Part shown: positions 42,855-51,114 of the stretch, one piece after another
Layout of the letters: each line of letters starts with the position of its first letter
How positions within the stretch are numbered: the stretch's first letter is position 1
Origin: Pelagibius sp. Alg239-R121
Lineage (GTDB): Bacteria > Pseudomonadota > Alphaproteobacteria > Kiloniellales > Kiloniellaceae
Length of the DNA stretch: 64,000 nucleotides
Assembly: GCF_947331435.1 (NCBI RefSeq)
Contig: NZ_CAMZOF010000011.1
Coordinates: 1-64,000, forward strand
Reading direction: 5' to 3'
Translations under genes and position numbers: made by a program
The notes under the pieces: generated by a model
The model's database searches: none
What the model was told of the DNA's origin: nothing
The model's input: only the letters and a program-made list of their open reading frames with translations

Positions 42855-43763
42855 ATGAGGTTCGAGGGAATCTACACACCGATCATGACCCCATTCCATG
42901 ACGATGGCACCATCAATTGGGATGCTTACGCTGAAGTCATCGAATGGCAGATCGAGAGCGGCGTGGACGGTATTATTGTCGGCGGCTCAACTGGAGAGTT
43001 TTATGCCCTTTCCAAGGAAGAACGCCTGGAGCAATTTCGCTTCGCCAAGGAACGGATTGCCGGGCGCGCGCTCTTCATGGCGGGCGTCAACGACATCCGG
43101 GTCGATGAATGCCTGGAGATTACCGCAGCTGCGCGCGATATCGGAGCGGAAGCTCTCCTGGTTGCCGCGCCGCCCTATTCCTTGCCGTCGGAACTGGAGC
43201 TGGCCACGCATTTGCTGAAAATCGATCGCGTCGCCGGACTGCCGATCATGCTCTACAACTACCCCGGCAGAACAGGTGTCGAGATGGGCGAAGACTTCCT
43301 CGACCGGGTCGGCCAAAGCGCAAACATTTGCGCCATCAAGGAATCGAGCGGCGACCACAGCCGCATCCGTCTGCTGGCCCGCGAATACCCGCAAATCCAG
43401 TTGATCGCCGGCGGCGAAGACCAGGTGCTCGAATTCTATGCCTGGGGCGCGAAAGCCTGGGTCTGCGCCAGCGCGAACATTTTCCCGCGCGAGTGCAAAG
43501 CCTTCCACAACATCTGTGCAATGGGCGGTGACTTCGATCGCGGCCGCCGGATCATGTCTGCATTTCTGCCGCTGATGCATGCCCTGGAACAAGGCGGCAA
43601 GTTTTTGCAGTGCATCAAATACGGTGCCGAACTGCAGGGCCATCCAGGCGGCATGGTCCGTCCCCCGCTTTCGCCCATGAAGAAGGAACTCAGGCGCGAG
43701 ATGGAAGAAATCATCCGGACCGCCCGCACCACCGTCAACGCCATCATCGACGAAAAGGAGTGA
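42855..43763 (+). CDS. DHDPS-family lyase, probable pyrroline-4-hydroxy-2-carboxylate deaminase
   Basis: The 302-residue class I aldolase-type TIM barrel has GGSTGEFYALSKEER (near 43), the catalytic tyrosine in YNYPGRTG (near 134-136) and Schiff-base Lys162 in IKESSGD. These are DHDPS/NAL family residues. In hydroxyproline degradation this family deaminates pyrroline-4-hydroxy-2-carboxylate to alpha-ketoglutarate semialdehyde. The ATG at 42855 has GGGAGGA upstream; extra upstream codons overlap the GntR box and are rejected. The aldehyde dehydrogenase starts five bases after its stop. Confidence 0.87.
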   Translation: MRFEGIYTPIMTPFHDDGTINWDAYAEVIEWQIESGVDGIIVGGSTGEFYALSKEERLEQFRFAKERIAGRALFMAGVNDIRVDECLEITAAARDIGAEALLVAAPPYSLPSELELATHLLKIDRVAGLPIMLYNYPGRTGVEMGEDFLDRVGQSANICAIKESSGDHSRIRLLAREYPQIQLIAGGEDQVLEFYAWGAKAWVCASANIFPRECKAFHNICAMGGDFDRGRRIMSAFLPLMHALEQGGKFLQCIKYGAELQGHPGGMVRPPLSPMKKELRREMEEIIRTARTTVNAIIDEKE

Positions 43764-43767
43764 GATC

Positions 43768-45288
43768 ATGTCAGACCTCCTCACCTACGACGAATACAAA
43801 GCCATCGCTGCCGGTCTCACTTTTCCGGTCAATGCCTTCATCCACGGCAAGTTCCAGTCACCGCGTTCTGGCCAGACTCTGGAAACCATCAATCCCGCGA
43901 CGGGTGAAATTCTCGCGCAGATTGCCGCCTGCAATTCCGAAGATGTCGACTTCGCAGTCAGAAAGGCGCGCGAGGCTTTCGACAGCGGCGTCTGGTCTAA
44001 GGCTGCCCCTGCGGCCCGCAAGGAGGTTCTGATCAAGCTGGTAAAGCTGATCAATCGGCACCGTCACGAACTCGCTGTTCTGGAAAGTTTGGAGAGCGGA
44101 AAACCCATCAGCGAATGTCAGTTGACCGATGTCCCCGAGACCGCCAGTTGCATCGCCTGGCACGCCGAAGCCACCGACAAGCTTTATGACCAGATGGCTC
44201 CTGCCTCGGACGACGCAGTGGGAATGATCGTGCGCGAACCTCTCGGCGTGGTTGGCTGTGTGCTGCCCTGGAACTTCCCGCTCATGATGGTCGCCTGGAA
44301 GATCGGACCGGCTCTGGCAACGGGCAACAGCGTCATCGTCAAGCCAGCCGAACAGACCAGCATGACCACGCTGCGTCTGGCTGAGTTAGCATTGGAGGCT
44401 GGCGTTCCAGCAGGTGTCTTAAACGTGCTGCCGGGTCTGGGACCGGACGTAGGCGAGCCGCTCGGCCGGCATGAAGGTGTCGAGGCAATATCCTTCACTG
44501 GGTCGACCGAAATCGGCCGCCGCTTTCTCGAGTTTTCGGCCCAAAGCAATCTCAAAAAGATCGTACTGGAGTGCGGCGGAAAAAACCCGGCAGTCGTCCT
44601 CTCCGATGCAGATAATCTGGATTCGGTTGCCAGGCACGCGGTCTTCTCCGCTCTCTGGAACATGGGGCAGAACTGCACTGCCAACTCGCGCCTGATCGTG
44701 CATGAGAAGGTCAAAGATACATTGCTGACCTGCATAGAGCAGCAGCTCACCAATTGGAAAACCGGTGATCCCCTTGACCCGACGAACCAGCTGGGCGCAA
44801 TCATCAGCCGGGAGCAATACGACAAGATCCTGGGCTACATCGCGACCGGCAAGAAAGAGGGCGGTGAGATCCTTTGCGGCGGTAAGGCCCGCAAGGGTAA
44901 AGGTCTCTTCATCGAGCCAACGGTCTTCGACAAGATCACCCCGGATATGACCATCGCCAAAGAGGAAATCTTCGGTCCGGTCCTGGCCATCATGTCCGTC
45001 GCATCGGATGCAGAAGCCATCCAGGTCGCGAACGACACCTGTTACGGTCTGCAGGCCTCGCTTTACACGGCAAACGTTCGCAAAGCACATCGCTACGCGC
45101 GCGCCCTGCAGGCCGGCACCGTCTCGGTCAACTGCTATGGTGAGGGAGATATCACAACGCCCTTCGGCGGCTACAAGCTTTCCGGCTTCGGCGGCCGAGA
45201 CAACTCTCTCATGGCACATGACCAGTACACCGAAACCAAGACCATCTGGATCGACACGAGCGACGATCCCATCGACGACACGGTTTAA
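43768..45288 (+). CDS. Aldehyde dehydrogenase, probable alpha-ketoglutarate semialdehyde dehydrogenase
   Basis: The 506-residue NAD(P)-dependent ALDH has PWNFPLMMVAWKIGPALA, the catalytic Glu in LECGGKNP (near 271) and the nucleophile in GQNCTANSR (near 304), plus PFGGYKLSGFGGRD near the end. Sequence resembles PuuC-type aldehyde dehydrogenases; the operon points to oxidation of alpha-ketoglutarate semialdehyde to alpha-ketoglutarate, the last hydroxyproline step. An AAGGAG site precedes the ATG. Confidence 0.92.
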   Translation: MSDLLTYDEYKAIAAGLTFPVNAFIHGKFQSPRSGQTLETINPATGEILAQIAACNSEDVDFAVRKAREAFDSGVWSKAAPAARKEVLIKLVKLINRHRHELAVLESLESGKPISECQLTDVPETASCIAWHAEATDKLYDQMAPASDDAVGMIVREPLGVVGCVLPWNFPLMMVAWKIGPALATGNSVIVKPAEQTSMTTLRLAELALEAGVPAGVLNVLPGLGPDVGEPLGRHEGVEAISFTGSTEIGRRFLEFSAQSNLKKIVLECGGKNPAVVLSDADNLDSVARHAVFSALWNMGQNCTANSRLIVHEKVKDTLLTCIEQQLTNWKTGDPLDPTNQLGAIISREQYDKILGYIATGKKEGGEILCGGKARKGKGLFIEPTVFDKITPDMTIAKEEIFGPVLAIMSVASDAEAIQVANDTCYGLQASLYTANVRKAHRYARALQAGTVSVNCYGEGDITTPFGGYKLSGFGGRDNSLMAHDQYTETKTIWIDTSDDPIDDTV

Positions 45289-45343
45289 CGGACCGGCATC
45301 AGATCACGGAGGTGAAAATTGCCGAAGTTCCCATCTCCGTGTT

Positions 45344-46246
45344 TCAGCCTGGATCCGCCCGGCTTTCTTCCTTGATCCATTCAGCAAATGCCGCGACGGC
45401 CGGACTGGCGGACTTTGATGGCGGTGTGATGAGGTAATAGGCCTCCTCCATCGGCAAAGCGAAGTCGAATGGCCGCTTGAGCAGGCCGCGTTTCAGAAGA
45501 TCGTCCGCCACCGCCTCATGTGCCATTGCAACGCCGATTCCCGCTTGTGCCGCCGCCAGCGACACCACAAAAGTACTTGCCCAGTTGACGACCTTTCCGT
45601 TGGGAAGCGAGCGGTTCTGCCCGCTCAGCCAGCGCTCCCAGTTACATGACAAACCACTGCAGTCGAAAAGACGCTTTTCCAATACGGCATCGATATCTTT
45701 AAGCTCGGCTTCGACTCCTGGCGCGCAAACCGGAAAGAAGTTGCCCTGTAACAAGCGCTCGCCCTTGGCGCCATCCCACTCGCTTCTGCCAAAGCGGATT
45801 TCGATGTCCGCCGCTGCCGCCGTACGCTCGGGTGCCCAAAGTGCGGTCGTGACATTCACATTGATCCATGGATGCCGTTCGAAAAGCCGCCCGAGACGAG
45901 GCGCCAACCAAAAAACCGAGAAGGCAAGATTAGATTGAACTTCCAGAACCTGATCCCGGTCGACGCCCACCAGCGCCCGGGTGCCCACGAGGAGCGCAGC
46001 AAAGGCTTCCTGAACCGTCGGCAGATAGGTCATGGCTGCTTCTGTCAGTTCCAAGGCACGGGTTCGGCGATGAAACAGCGGTTTACCCAAAAAGTTTTCG
46101 AGACTCTTAATCTGCTGGCTGACCGCCGACTGAGTCATATGCAGTTCCTGCGCGGCATGGGTAAAACTGAGATGCCGTGCCGAAGCCTCGAAGGCCCGGA
46201 GCCAGTTGAGCGGAGGAAGGCTTTTGTTCACCACAGCCACACTCAT
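45344..46246 (-). CDS. LysR-family regulator (GcvA-like)
   Basis: The 300-residue protein has an N-terminal LysR helix-turn-helix (LNWLRAFEASARHLSFTHAAQELHMTQSAVSQQIKSLE in shortened form LSFTHAAQELHMTQSAVSQQ) and a type 2 periplasmic-like effector domain. I start at the ATG at 46246; the upstream frame of 86 codons is unlike the family. It is divergent from the oxygenase/ferredoxin pair across 121 bases, which suggests that it regulates them. Confidence 0.9.
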   Translation of the reverse strand: MSVAVVNKSLPPLNWLRAFEASARHLSFTHAAQELHMTQSAVSQQIKSLENFLGKPLFHRRTRALELTEAAMTYLPTVQEAFAALLVGTRALVGVDRDQVLEVQSNLAFSVFWLAPRLGRLFERHPWINVNVTTALWAPERTAAAADIEIRFGRSEWDGAKGERLLQGNFFPVCAPGVEAELKDIDAVLEKRLFDCSGLSCNWERWLSGQNRSLPNGKVVNWASTFVVSLAAAQAGIGVAMAHEAVADDLLKRGLLKRPFDFALPMEEAYYLITPPSKSASPAVAAFAEWIKEESRADPG

Positions 46247-46367
46247 AAGTGATCCATAAGTCAAACTGATTATATGGCGAAGCTTTATTCGTTGGTAAAG
46301 AGTTCTGGCGATTTGCAAGCTCCTAACAACATCGAACCACGCGTCGTAGGATTTGAGAAAACTGCGG

Positions 46368-47396
46368 ATGACAGGCAACATCGCAACGAACGCAGCCTCA
46401 TCAGGCATAGTATTTGACCGGAAGAAGCTAAAAGCCTTGGCCAAACGCAGCGATCGCCCGGGACTGATCTGGCTGGCGCAATGGGTAGTCCTACTGACCG
46501 TCACGGGCTGGATCGTCTATCTGACCCTCGGCAGCTGGTGGCTACTCCCTGCGATGATGGTCTATGGCACCGTCCTGACCGTGCCCGCCTACGCTCTCAG
46601 TCACGAATGCGCCCACGGCACCGCCTTCCGGACCCGCTGGCTAAACGAAGCCTGCCTCTGGCTCGGCTCCCTGATTTATTTCGAAGAGCCCCATCACCGG
46701 CGTTATTCGCACACCCGCCATCACACCTACACTTGGCACGTGGGCAAAGACAGCCAAATGCCCTTCGACACGCCCATGACCTTTCGTGGCTGGCTGTTGG
46801 AGACTACCGGCATCGCATTGTTCAGCTACGAAATCAGAGTCTTTGCGCTTAACGCACTTGGGCGTTTCAGCGATGAGACCCGCACCTTTACCCCAGTATC
46901 CGAACTACCGAAACTCAAATGGGGCGCAAGGGCTTGTTTGGCGGTCTATGCCCTGCTCACAGCGCTGGTCGCATCGGGCAGTGTCTGGCCACTTTACTTC
47001 ATCCTGTTGCCGCGCCTGCTGGGTGGGCCGGTGATGCTGCTCTTCACATTAATTCAACACGTTGAGCTGCAGGAAAACTCACCCTCGATCCTGGAGTCCA
47101 CGCGTTCATTCCGAACCGGCTGCATCGGGCGCTTCCTCTACATGAACATGAACAACCACGTCGAACATCACCTCTATCCGCTGGTACCCTTTCACGGGCT
47201 CCCAGCACTTAGCAAAGCGATAGCGGATCAATTACCCGAACCGGATCCAGGTTTCTTTCGCACAAATTGGGAGGTATTTCAGGTGGTGCTCCACCGCTCG
47301 CTCGGTCGTTCGACCAAGGCACCTAGCCTGCGCCAGGCGCCCAACATGATCACCGCCGGCGGTTTCGATCGGCTCTCGAAAGCAAGTATGTCATGA
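46368..47396 (+). CDS. Membrane fatty-acid-desaturase-fold oxygenase (MocD-like)
   Basis: The 342-residue di-iron membrane protein has His boxes HECAH (near 88), HTRHH (near 120) and NNHVEHH (near 258), with hydrophobic segments between. This is the fatty-acid desaturase/alkane hydroxylase fold; rhizopine MocD is one member. A Rieske ferredoxin gene overlaps its stop by four bases and should supply electrons. I take the ATG at 46368; a TTG five codons upstream is possible. It could demethylate or hydroxylate a small polar compound rather than desaturate lipids, as inferred from the ferredoxin partner. Confidence 0.85.
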   Translation: MTGNIATNAASSGIVFDRKKLKALAKRSDRPGLIWLAQWVVLLTVTGWIVYLTLGSWWLLPAMMVYGTVLTVPAYALSHECAHGTAFRTRWLNEACLWLGSLIYFEEPHHRRYSHTRHHTYTWHVGKDSQMPFDTPMTFRGWLLETTGIALFSYEIRVFALNALGRFSDETRTFTPVSELPKLKWGARACLAVYALLTALVASGSVWPLYFILLPRLLGGPVMLLFTLIQHVELQENSPSILESTRSFRTGCIGRFLYMNMNNHVEHHLYPLVPFHGLPALSKAIADQLPEPDPGFFRTNWEVFQVVLHRSLGRSTKAPSLRQAPNMITAGGFDRLSKASMS

Positions 47397-47701
47397 GCGA
47401 GTGGGTCCGGGTCTGCGCAGCCGAGGAGATCGACGAAGAAGATCTCATACGCTTCGATCATGGCGGGTGCAGCTTCGCCGTCTACAACACCGAAAAGGGC
47501 TTTTTCGCGACGGACGGTTACTGCAGCCACGAGGCACAGCATTTGGAAGACGGCTTGGTCATGGGAACTGTCATCGAATGCCCGCTGCATCAGGGCCGCT
47601 TCGAGATCACAACAGGCAAGGCGCTCTCTGCACCTGTCTGCGTTGATCTACAGACCTATCCAATCAAGCTGGAAGACGGCGACATATTCATTCGGCTTTG
47701 A
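47393..47701 (+). CDS. Rieske-type ferredoxin (MocE-like)
   Basis: The 102-residue soluble protein has 2Fe-2S ligands CSHEAQ (C-x-H) near 44 and CPLHQGRFE (C-x2-H) near 64. No membrane segment or leader. Size and pairing match ferredoxins such as MocE that feed oxygenases. It overlaps the upstream oxygenase by ATGA and its 3' end overlaps the convergent COG0523 gene by 14 bases. No ferredoxin reductase gene adjoins it; fpr at 9094 is a possible distant partner. Confidence 0.9.
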   Translation: MSEWVRVCAAEEIDEEDLIRFDHGGCSFAVYNTEKGFFATDGYCSHEAQHLEDGLVMGTVIECPLHQGRFEITTGKALSAPVCVDLQTYPIKLEDGDIFIRL

Positions 47702-48794
47702 ATCCGGCGGAGACCGGCCGCACCGGTTCTTCCTCCAGTTCCTGCCATGCCGAAAAAAACGCCTCAATAGTCGCCCTCGAGATGCCGCGCGTGATGAAGA
47801 CCAGCTTGCTGCGCCGGTCTTCGTCAGGCCAGGAGGTCAGTTCCCGCGGGTCGTGATAGATGTGCTGAACGCCATGAATCACGACAGGCCGGCCAGGCGC
47901 GTCCTTGAAAGCGACGATCCCTTTAACCCGCAACAGATCAGCACCCTGGTTCGCGACCAGGAACTTTAGGGCGAAGGTAAAGGCCATACGCTCCAGCGGC
48001 GCATCGAAGATCAGAGCAAAAGCCTGGATCTCCTCGCCGTGGCGGTTGACGTCGTGTTCGTGGTCGTGGCCGTGCGCATGGTCGTGGTCGTGACCTTGTG
48101 TTTCGGCAGCGCGATAGGCCTCGACCTTAAGCCAGTCCACGACCTCGGCGCCCTTGCCGGCCGGATCGTAGCGGTTGGCGCCGAAGAGTTTTATTAAATC
48201 AAAGGCGCTATCGTTCCGGTCATAAATCGCTGCGCCCGGGTTGAGGTGGCGCAAGGAGGTCATGAGCCGCGAGAGGTCGTTGCGGGAGGCAAGATCCTTT
48301 GCAAGGTCACTCTTACTTACCAGCAGCACATCGGCCATGGCGATCTGCTTCATCGCTTCGGGCTGCCCAGCGAGAGTCCTGCTGGCATTAACGCAATCAA
48401 CCAGAGTCACGACACCGACCAGCGTGAAATGGCGTTCAGCCATGAGCGTATGGATCACCGGCGCGGGATCAGCCAGCCCGGTGGTCTCGATCACCAGCCG
48501 TTCGAAGGCGGGAATCTCACCAGCGAGACGGCGTTCCTGCAGCCGCCGCAGGCTTTCTCGGATATCGCCCCGAATCGTGCAGCAAAGGCAGCCTGAGGTC
48601 ATTTCCAGCATTTCATCATCGGACCACTCAGCAGAACTGCACTCGACGAGAAGGTTGTCGAGTCCGAGTTCCCCGAATTCGTTGACGATAACTGCGGTAT
48701 TGGCGAAGTGGGGATCGCTCAGGATCTCCGACAGAAACGTGGTCTTGCCGCTGCCCAGAAAACCGGTAAGCAGTGTAACGGGAATAGTCGACAT
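47688..48794 (-). CDS. COG0523-family metal chaperone GTPase (CobW/ZigA-type)
   Basis: The 368-residue P-loop GTPase has Walker A GFLGSGKTT near the start, the metal-binding CLCC motif in SGCLCCTIRGD (near 68), the ETTGLADP switch and SKSD as guanine motif. A His-rich insertion (HDHDHAHGHDHEHD, near 235) favours zinc. These proteins insert or redistribute zinc during limitation. The ATG at 48794 is seven bases after the zur stop; upstream codons belong to zur's antisense frame. It is part of the zur-znuBC string. Confidence 0.92.
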   Translation of the reverse strand: MSTIPVTLLTGFLGSGKTTFLSEILSDPHFANTAVIVNEFGELGLDNLLVECSSAEWSDDEMLEMTSGCLCCTIRGDIRESLRRLQERRLAGEIPAFERLVIETTGLADPAPVIHTLMAERHFTLVGVVTLVDCVNASRTLAGQPEAMKQIAMADVLLVSKSDLAKDLASRNDLSRLMTSLRHLNPGAAIYDRNDSAFDLIKLFGANRYDPAGKGAEVVDWLKVEAYRAAETQGHDHDHAHGHDHEHDVNRHGEEIQAFALIFDAPLERMAFTFALKFLVANQGADLLRVKGIVAFKDAPGRPVVIHGVQHIYHDPRELTSWPDEDRRSKLVFITRGISRATIEAFFSAWQELEEEPVRPVSAGFKAE

Positions 48795-48801
48795 TTCAGC
48801 G

Positions 48802-49197
48802 CTACTGGCTGCAGCTACCACAACAGCCACGCAGCTCCACCATGGCGCTTTCGACGGTGAAGTCGCGTTCGACCGCGCGCTGCATGAGTTGGTCGTTGAC
48901 AACCTGATCGGTCAGTTCGTCCACATCCCCGCAACGACCGCAGATCACGAAGACCGTTGTTCCCTGATGTTTGTGGCTGTGCCGGCATGCGACAAAGGCA
49001 TTAAGGCTTTCAAGCCGGTGAATCAGTCCATGTTCCAGCAACTTGTCCAGCGCCCGGTAGACTTGCAGGGGAGCACGGAATCCCTCACTACGAAGCTGGT
49101 CCAGGATGGTGTAAGCGCTGAGCGGTGCTTCGGCCTGCGATAAGGTCTCGAACACAAGAGATTGGTTCTTCGTAAGATCGGGAAGAGATAAGGTCAT
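48802..49197 (-). CDS. zur: Zinc uptake regulator, Fur family
   Basis: The 131-residue Fur-family protein has a winged helix (SAYTILDQLRSEGFRAPLQVYRALDKL, about 28-54), the HSHKHQGTTVFVICGRCGDV metal region (near 73-92) and a CCGSCSQ C-terminus that gives the second CxxC zinc site. Linkage to znuB, znuC and a zinc chaperone identifies Zur rather than Fur. It overlaps znuB by four bases. Confidence 0.93.
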   Translation of the reverse strand: MTLSLPDLTKNQSLVFETLSQAEAPLSAYTILDQLRSEGFRAPLQVYRALDKLLEHGLIHRLESLNAFVACRHSHKHQGTTVFVICGRCGDVDELTDQVVNDQLMQRAVERDFTVESAMVELRGCCGSCSQ

Positions 49198-50018
49198 GTT
49201 GTTTTCCCGTCATTTGAAGGGGCGTGCTTTTTCAAGCCGCGAACGTGCAGAAGGCTGAGAAGGAAGAACACGAGAGCCGCGACCACGATGGACGGGCCCG
49301 ACGGCGTGTCGAACCTGAGCGAGCCGAAGAGCCCGCCAATGACCGAAAGCGCTCCGATGGCCGACGCCATCATGGCCATCTGTTCAGGAGTCATCGCGAA
49401 GCGTCTTGCCGTGGCCGCCGGAATAATGAGCAGCGCCGTGATCAGCAGGATACCGACGATCTTCATGGCAATGGCGATGACGCTCGCCATCAGGAGCATG
49501 AATATCAGCCGCGAGAGTTCGGGACGCAGTCCCTCTGCCTCGGCGATTTCGGCATTGACCGTCGCCGCCAGCAAAGGCCGCCAGAGCCAAATCAGGAGTC
49601 CCAGGATCAAGGCCCCGCCCAGATAGATAAAGACAATGTCCTGACGGGACACCGCCAGGATGTCGCCGAACAGGAAGCCCATTAGATCGATCCGCACCCA
49701 GGTCATAAAGGCGACCATCACCAATCCCAGCGCCAAGGTGGAATGCGAGAGGATCCCCAGCAGCGCATCGGTTGAAAGAGCGCCCCGCTTTTGCAGCAGA
49801 AGAAGCGCCAGAGAAACCAGCGCCGCCACCAGGAAAACGCCGACGATGAGATTGATATCGAACAGATAGGCCAAGGCAACTCCGAGCAGCGCCGAGTGCG
49901 CCATGGTGTCGCCGAAGTAAGCCATGCGCCGCCAGACGATGAAACAACCCAGCGGCCCCACGATGATCGCAAGCCCGACACCGGCAACAAGTGCCCTGAC
50001 GAAGAAGTCATCGAGCAT
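49194..50018 (-). CDS. znuB: Zinc ABC transporter permease
   Basis: The 274-residue membrane protein has about eight hydrophobic segments and the ABC-3 permease motifs GPLGCFIVWRRMAYFGDTMAHSALLG shortened to WRRMAYFGDTMAHSALLG near 30, and KIVGILLITALLIIPAATAR near 185. It overlaps the znuC stop by 11 bases and the zur start by four. Confidence 0.95.
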   Translation of the reverse strand: MLDDFFVRALVAGVGLAIIVGPLGCFIVWRRMAYFGDTMAHSALLGVALAYLFDINLIVGVFLVAALVSLALLLLQKRGALSTDALLGILSHSTLALGLVMVAFMTWVRIDLMGFLFGDILAVSRQDIVFIYLGGALILGLLIWLWRPLLAATVNAEIAEAEGLRPELSRLIFMLLMASVIAIAMKIVGILLITALLIIPAATARRFAMTPEQMAMMASAIGALSVIGGLFGSLRFDTPSGPSIVVAALVFFLLSLLHVRGLKKHAPSNDGKTT

Positions 50019-50943
50019 TGGCGGCTTCCGAATCCTTGTCAGGCGAATTCCCTGTCTGACGGGTCTTTTGATCCGCTAGCTGGACGATGTCGCCATTCCC
50101 CGGATCGGCACCATCGTGCTGCGGACTTGAATGATCGCAATGCGCATGATCGCCATGCACATGACCGCCGCCGTGGATTGAGCCGTCGGGATGCTGAATG
50201 CGGCCGTCAGGCAGATGAGTGTGGTCATGGTTATGGCGGTAAATCGCCAGGGTTTCCGCGGCGCGGCTGCCGAAGAGCTCCAGATACTCGGGACTCGAAA
50301 CAACGGAATCCGGCGTGCCTCGACAGCATACGTGGCCGTTCAAACAGACCACCGTATCGGTCTCAGCCATCACGACATGCAGGTCGTGGGAAATCAGCAG
50401 AATACCGCAGCCGGTCCGGTCGCGGATCTCCCTGATGAGATTGTAGAGTGCCACCTCGCCGGCGAAATCGACCCCTTGCACCGGTTCATCCAGCACAAGC
50501 AAATCAGGTGTCCCGATCATGGCCCGCGCGAGAAGCGCGCGCTGGAATTCACCGCCCGACAAATGCTGGACTTCGGCTTTGGCAAAGTTCGCGATGCCGA
50601 CTTCCTCAAGCGCGCGCGTGATTTCGGCGGCGCCGTAGCGGCCGGTCAGCGTCATCAGACGCTCCACGGTTAAGGGCAACGTCCAATCAATGGTCAGCTT
50701 TTGCGGAACGTAGCCAATGCGCAGGCCCGGCCTCCGCCGCACGTCGCCGATATCCGGTTTTTGAATACCGACTGCTATCTTAGCCGTTGTGCTCTTCCCG
50801 GAGCCGTTCGGTCCGATCAGAGTCACGATCTCGCCGGGATTGACTGTCAGGTCCACCCCGCTGACCAGCCAGCGTCCGGCCCGACGCAATCCGACGCCTG
50901 TTGCTTCCACAAGGGCTTCCGCTGCGCCCGAAGGCTTTATCAT
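50008..50943 (-). CDS. znuC: Zinc ABC transporter ATPase with His-rich C-terminal tail
   Basis: The 311-residue ATPase has Walker A GPNGSGKST, YVPQKL, signature LSGGEFQRALLARAM and Walker B LLVLDEPVQGVD. After the ATPase domain comes a tail from about residue 225 with HNHDHTHLPDG and HGGGHVHGDHAHCDH, a metal-binding extension found in some ZnuC proteins. The ATG at 50943 fits the family N-terminus. It is the first gene of the minus-strand zinc operon, with a Zur box upstream shared with znuA. Confidence 0.94.
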   Translation of the reverse strand: MIKPSGAAEALVEATGVGLRRAGRWLVSGVDLTVNPGEIVTLIGPNGSGKSTTAKIAVGIQKPDIGDVRRRPGLRIGYVPQKLTIDWTLPLTVERLMTLTGRYGAAEITRALEEVGIANFAKAEVQHLSGGEFQRALLARAMIGTPDLLVLDEPVQGVDFAGEVALYNLIREIRDRTGCGILLISHDLHVVMAETDTVVCLNGHVCCRGTPDSVVSSPEYLELFGSRAAETLAIYRHNHDHTHLPDGRIQHPDGSIHGGGHVHGDHAHCDHSSPQHDGADPGNGDIVQLADQKTRQTGNSPDKDSEAANAR

Positions 50944-51008
50944 AACTGCAATTACTCCGCCTCTTGCGATCCTGTATCGCATAGGTTATAGCGTTGCGCA
51001 ACAAACAC

Positions 51009-51026
51009 GTAATGTCATAACATATC
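51009..51026. promoter_or_regulatory. Zur box between znuC and znuA
   Basis: GTAATGTCATAACATATC matches the alphaproteobacterial Zur palindrome GATATGTTATAACATATC at 15 of 18 positions by my count. It lies 66 bases before znuC and 89 before znuA, so one site can repress both directions. Confidence 0.75.
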
Positions 51027-51114
51027 GATGTAAACGATCAAATTCACAGAACCGACCGCCACATCTTTGACGTTTCGAGGCGGGGGCGGTTCGGATAGCC
51101 GATGAGGAAAAAAG

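Noticed and set aside
45320-45345. CACGGAG/CTCCGTG arms between the aldehyde dehydrogenase and LysR genes as a terminator
   Set aside because: A 7-base stem with a loop of more than 20 bases and no T-run is too weak to call.
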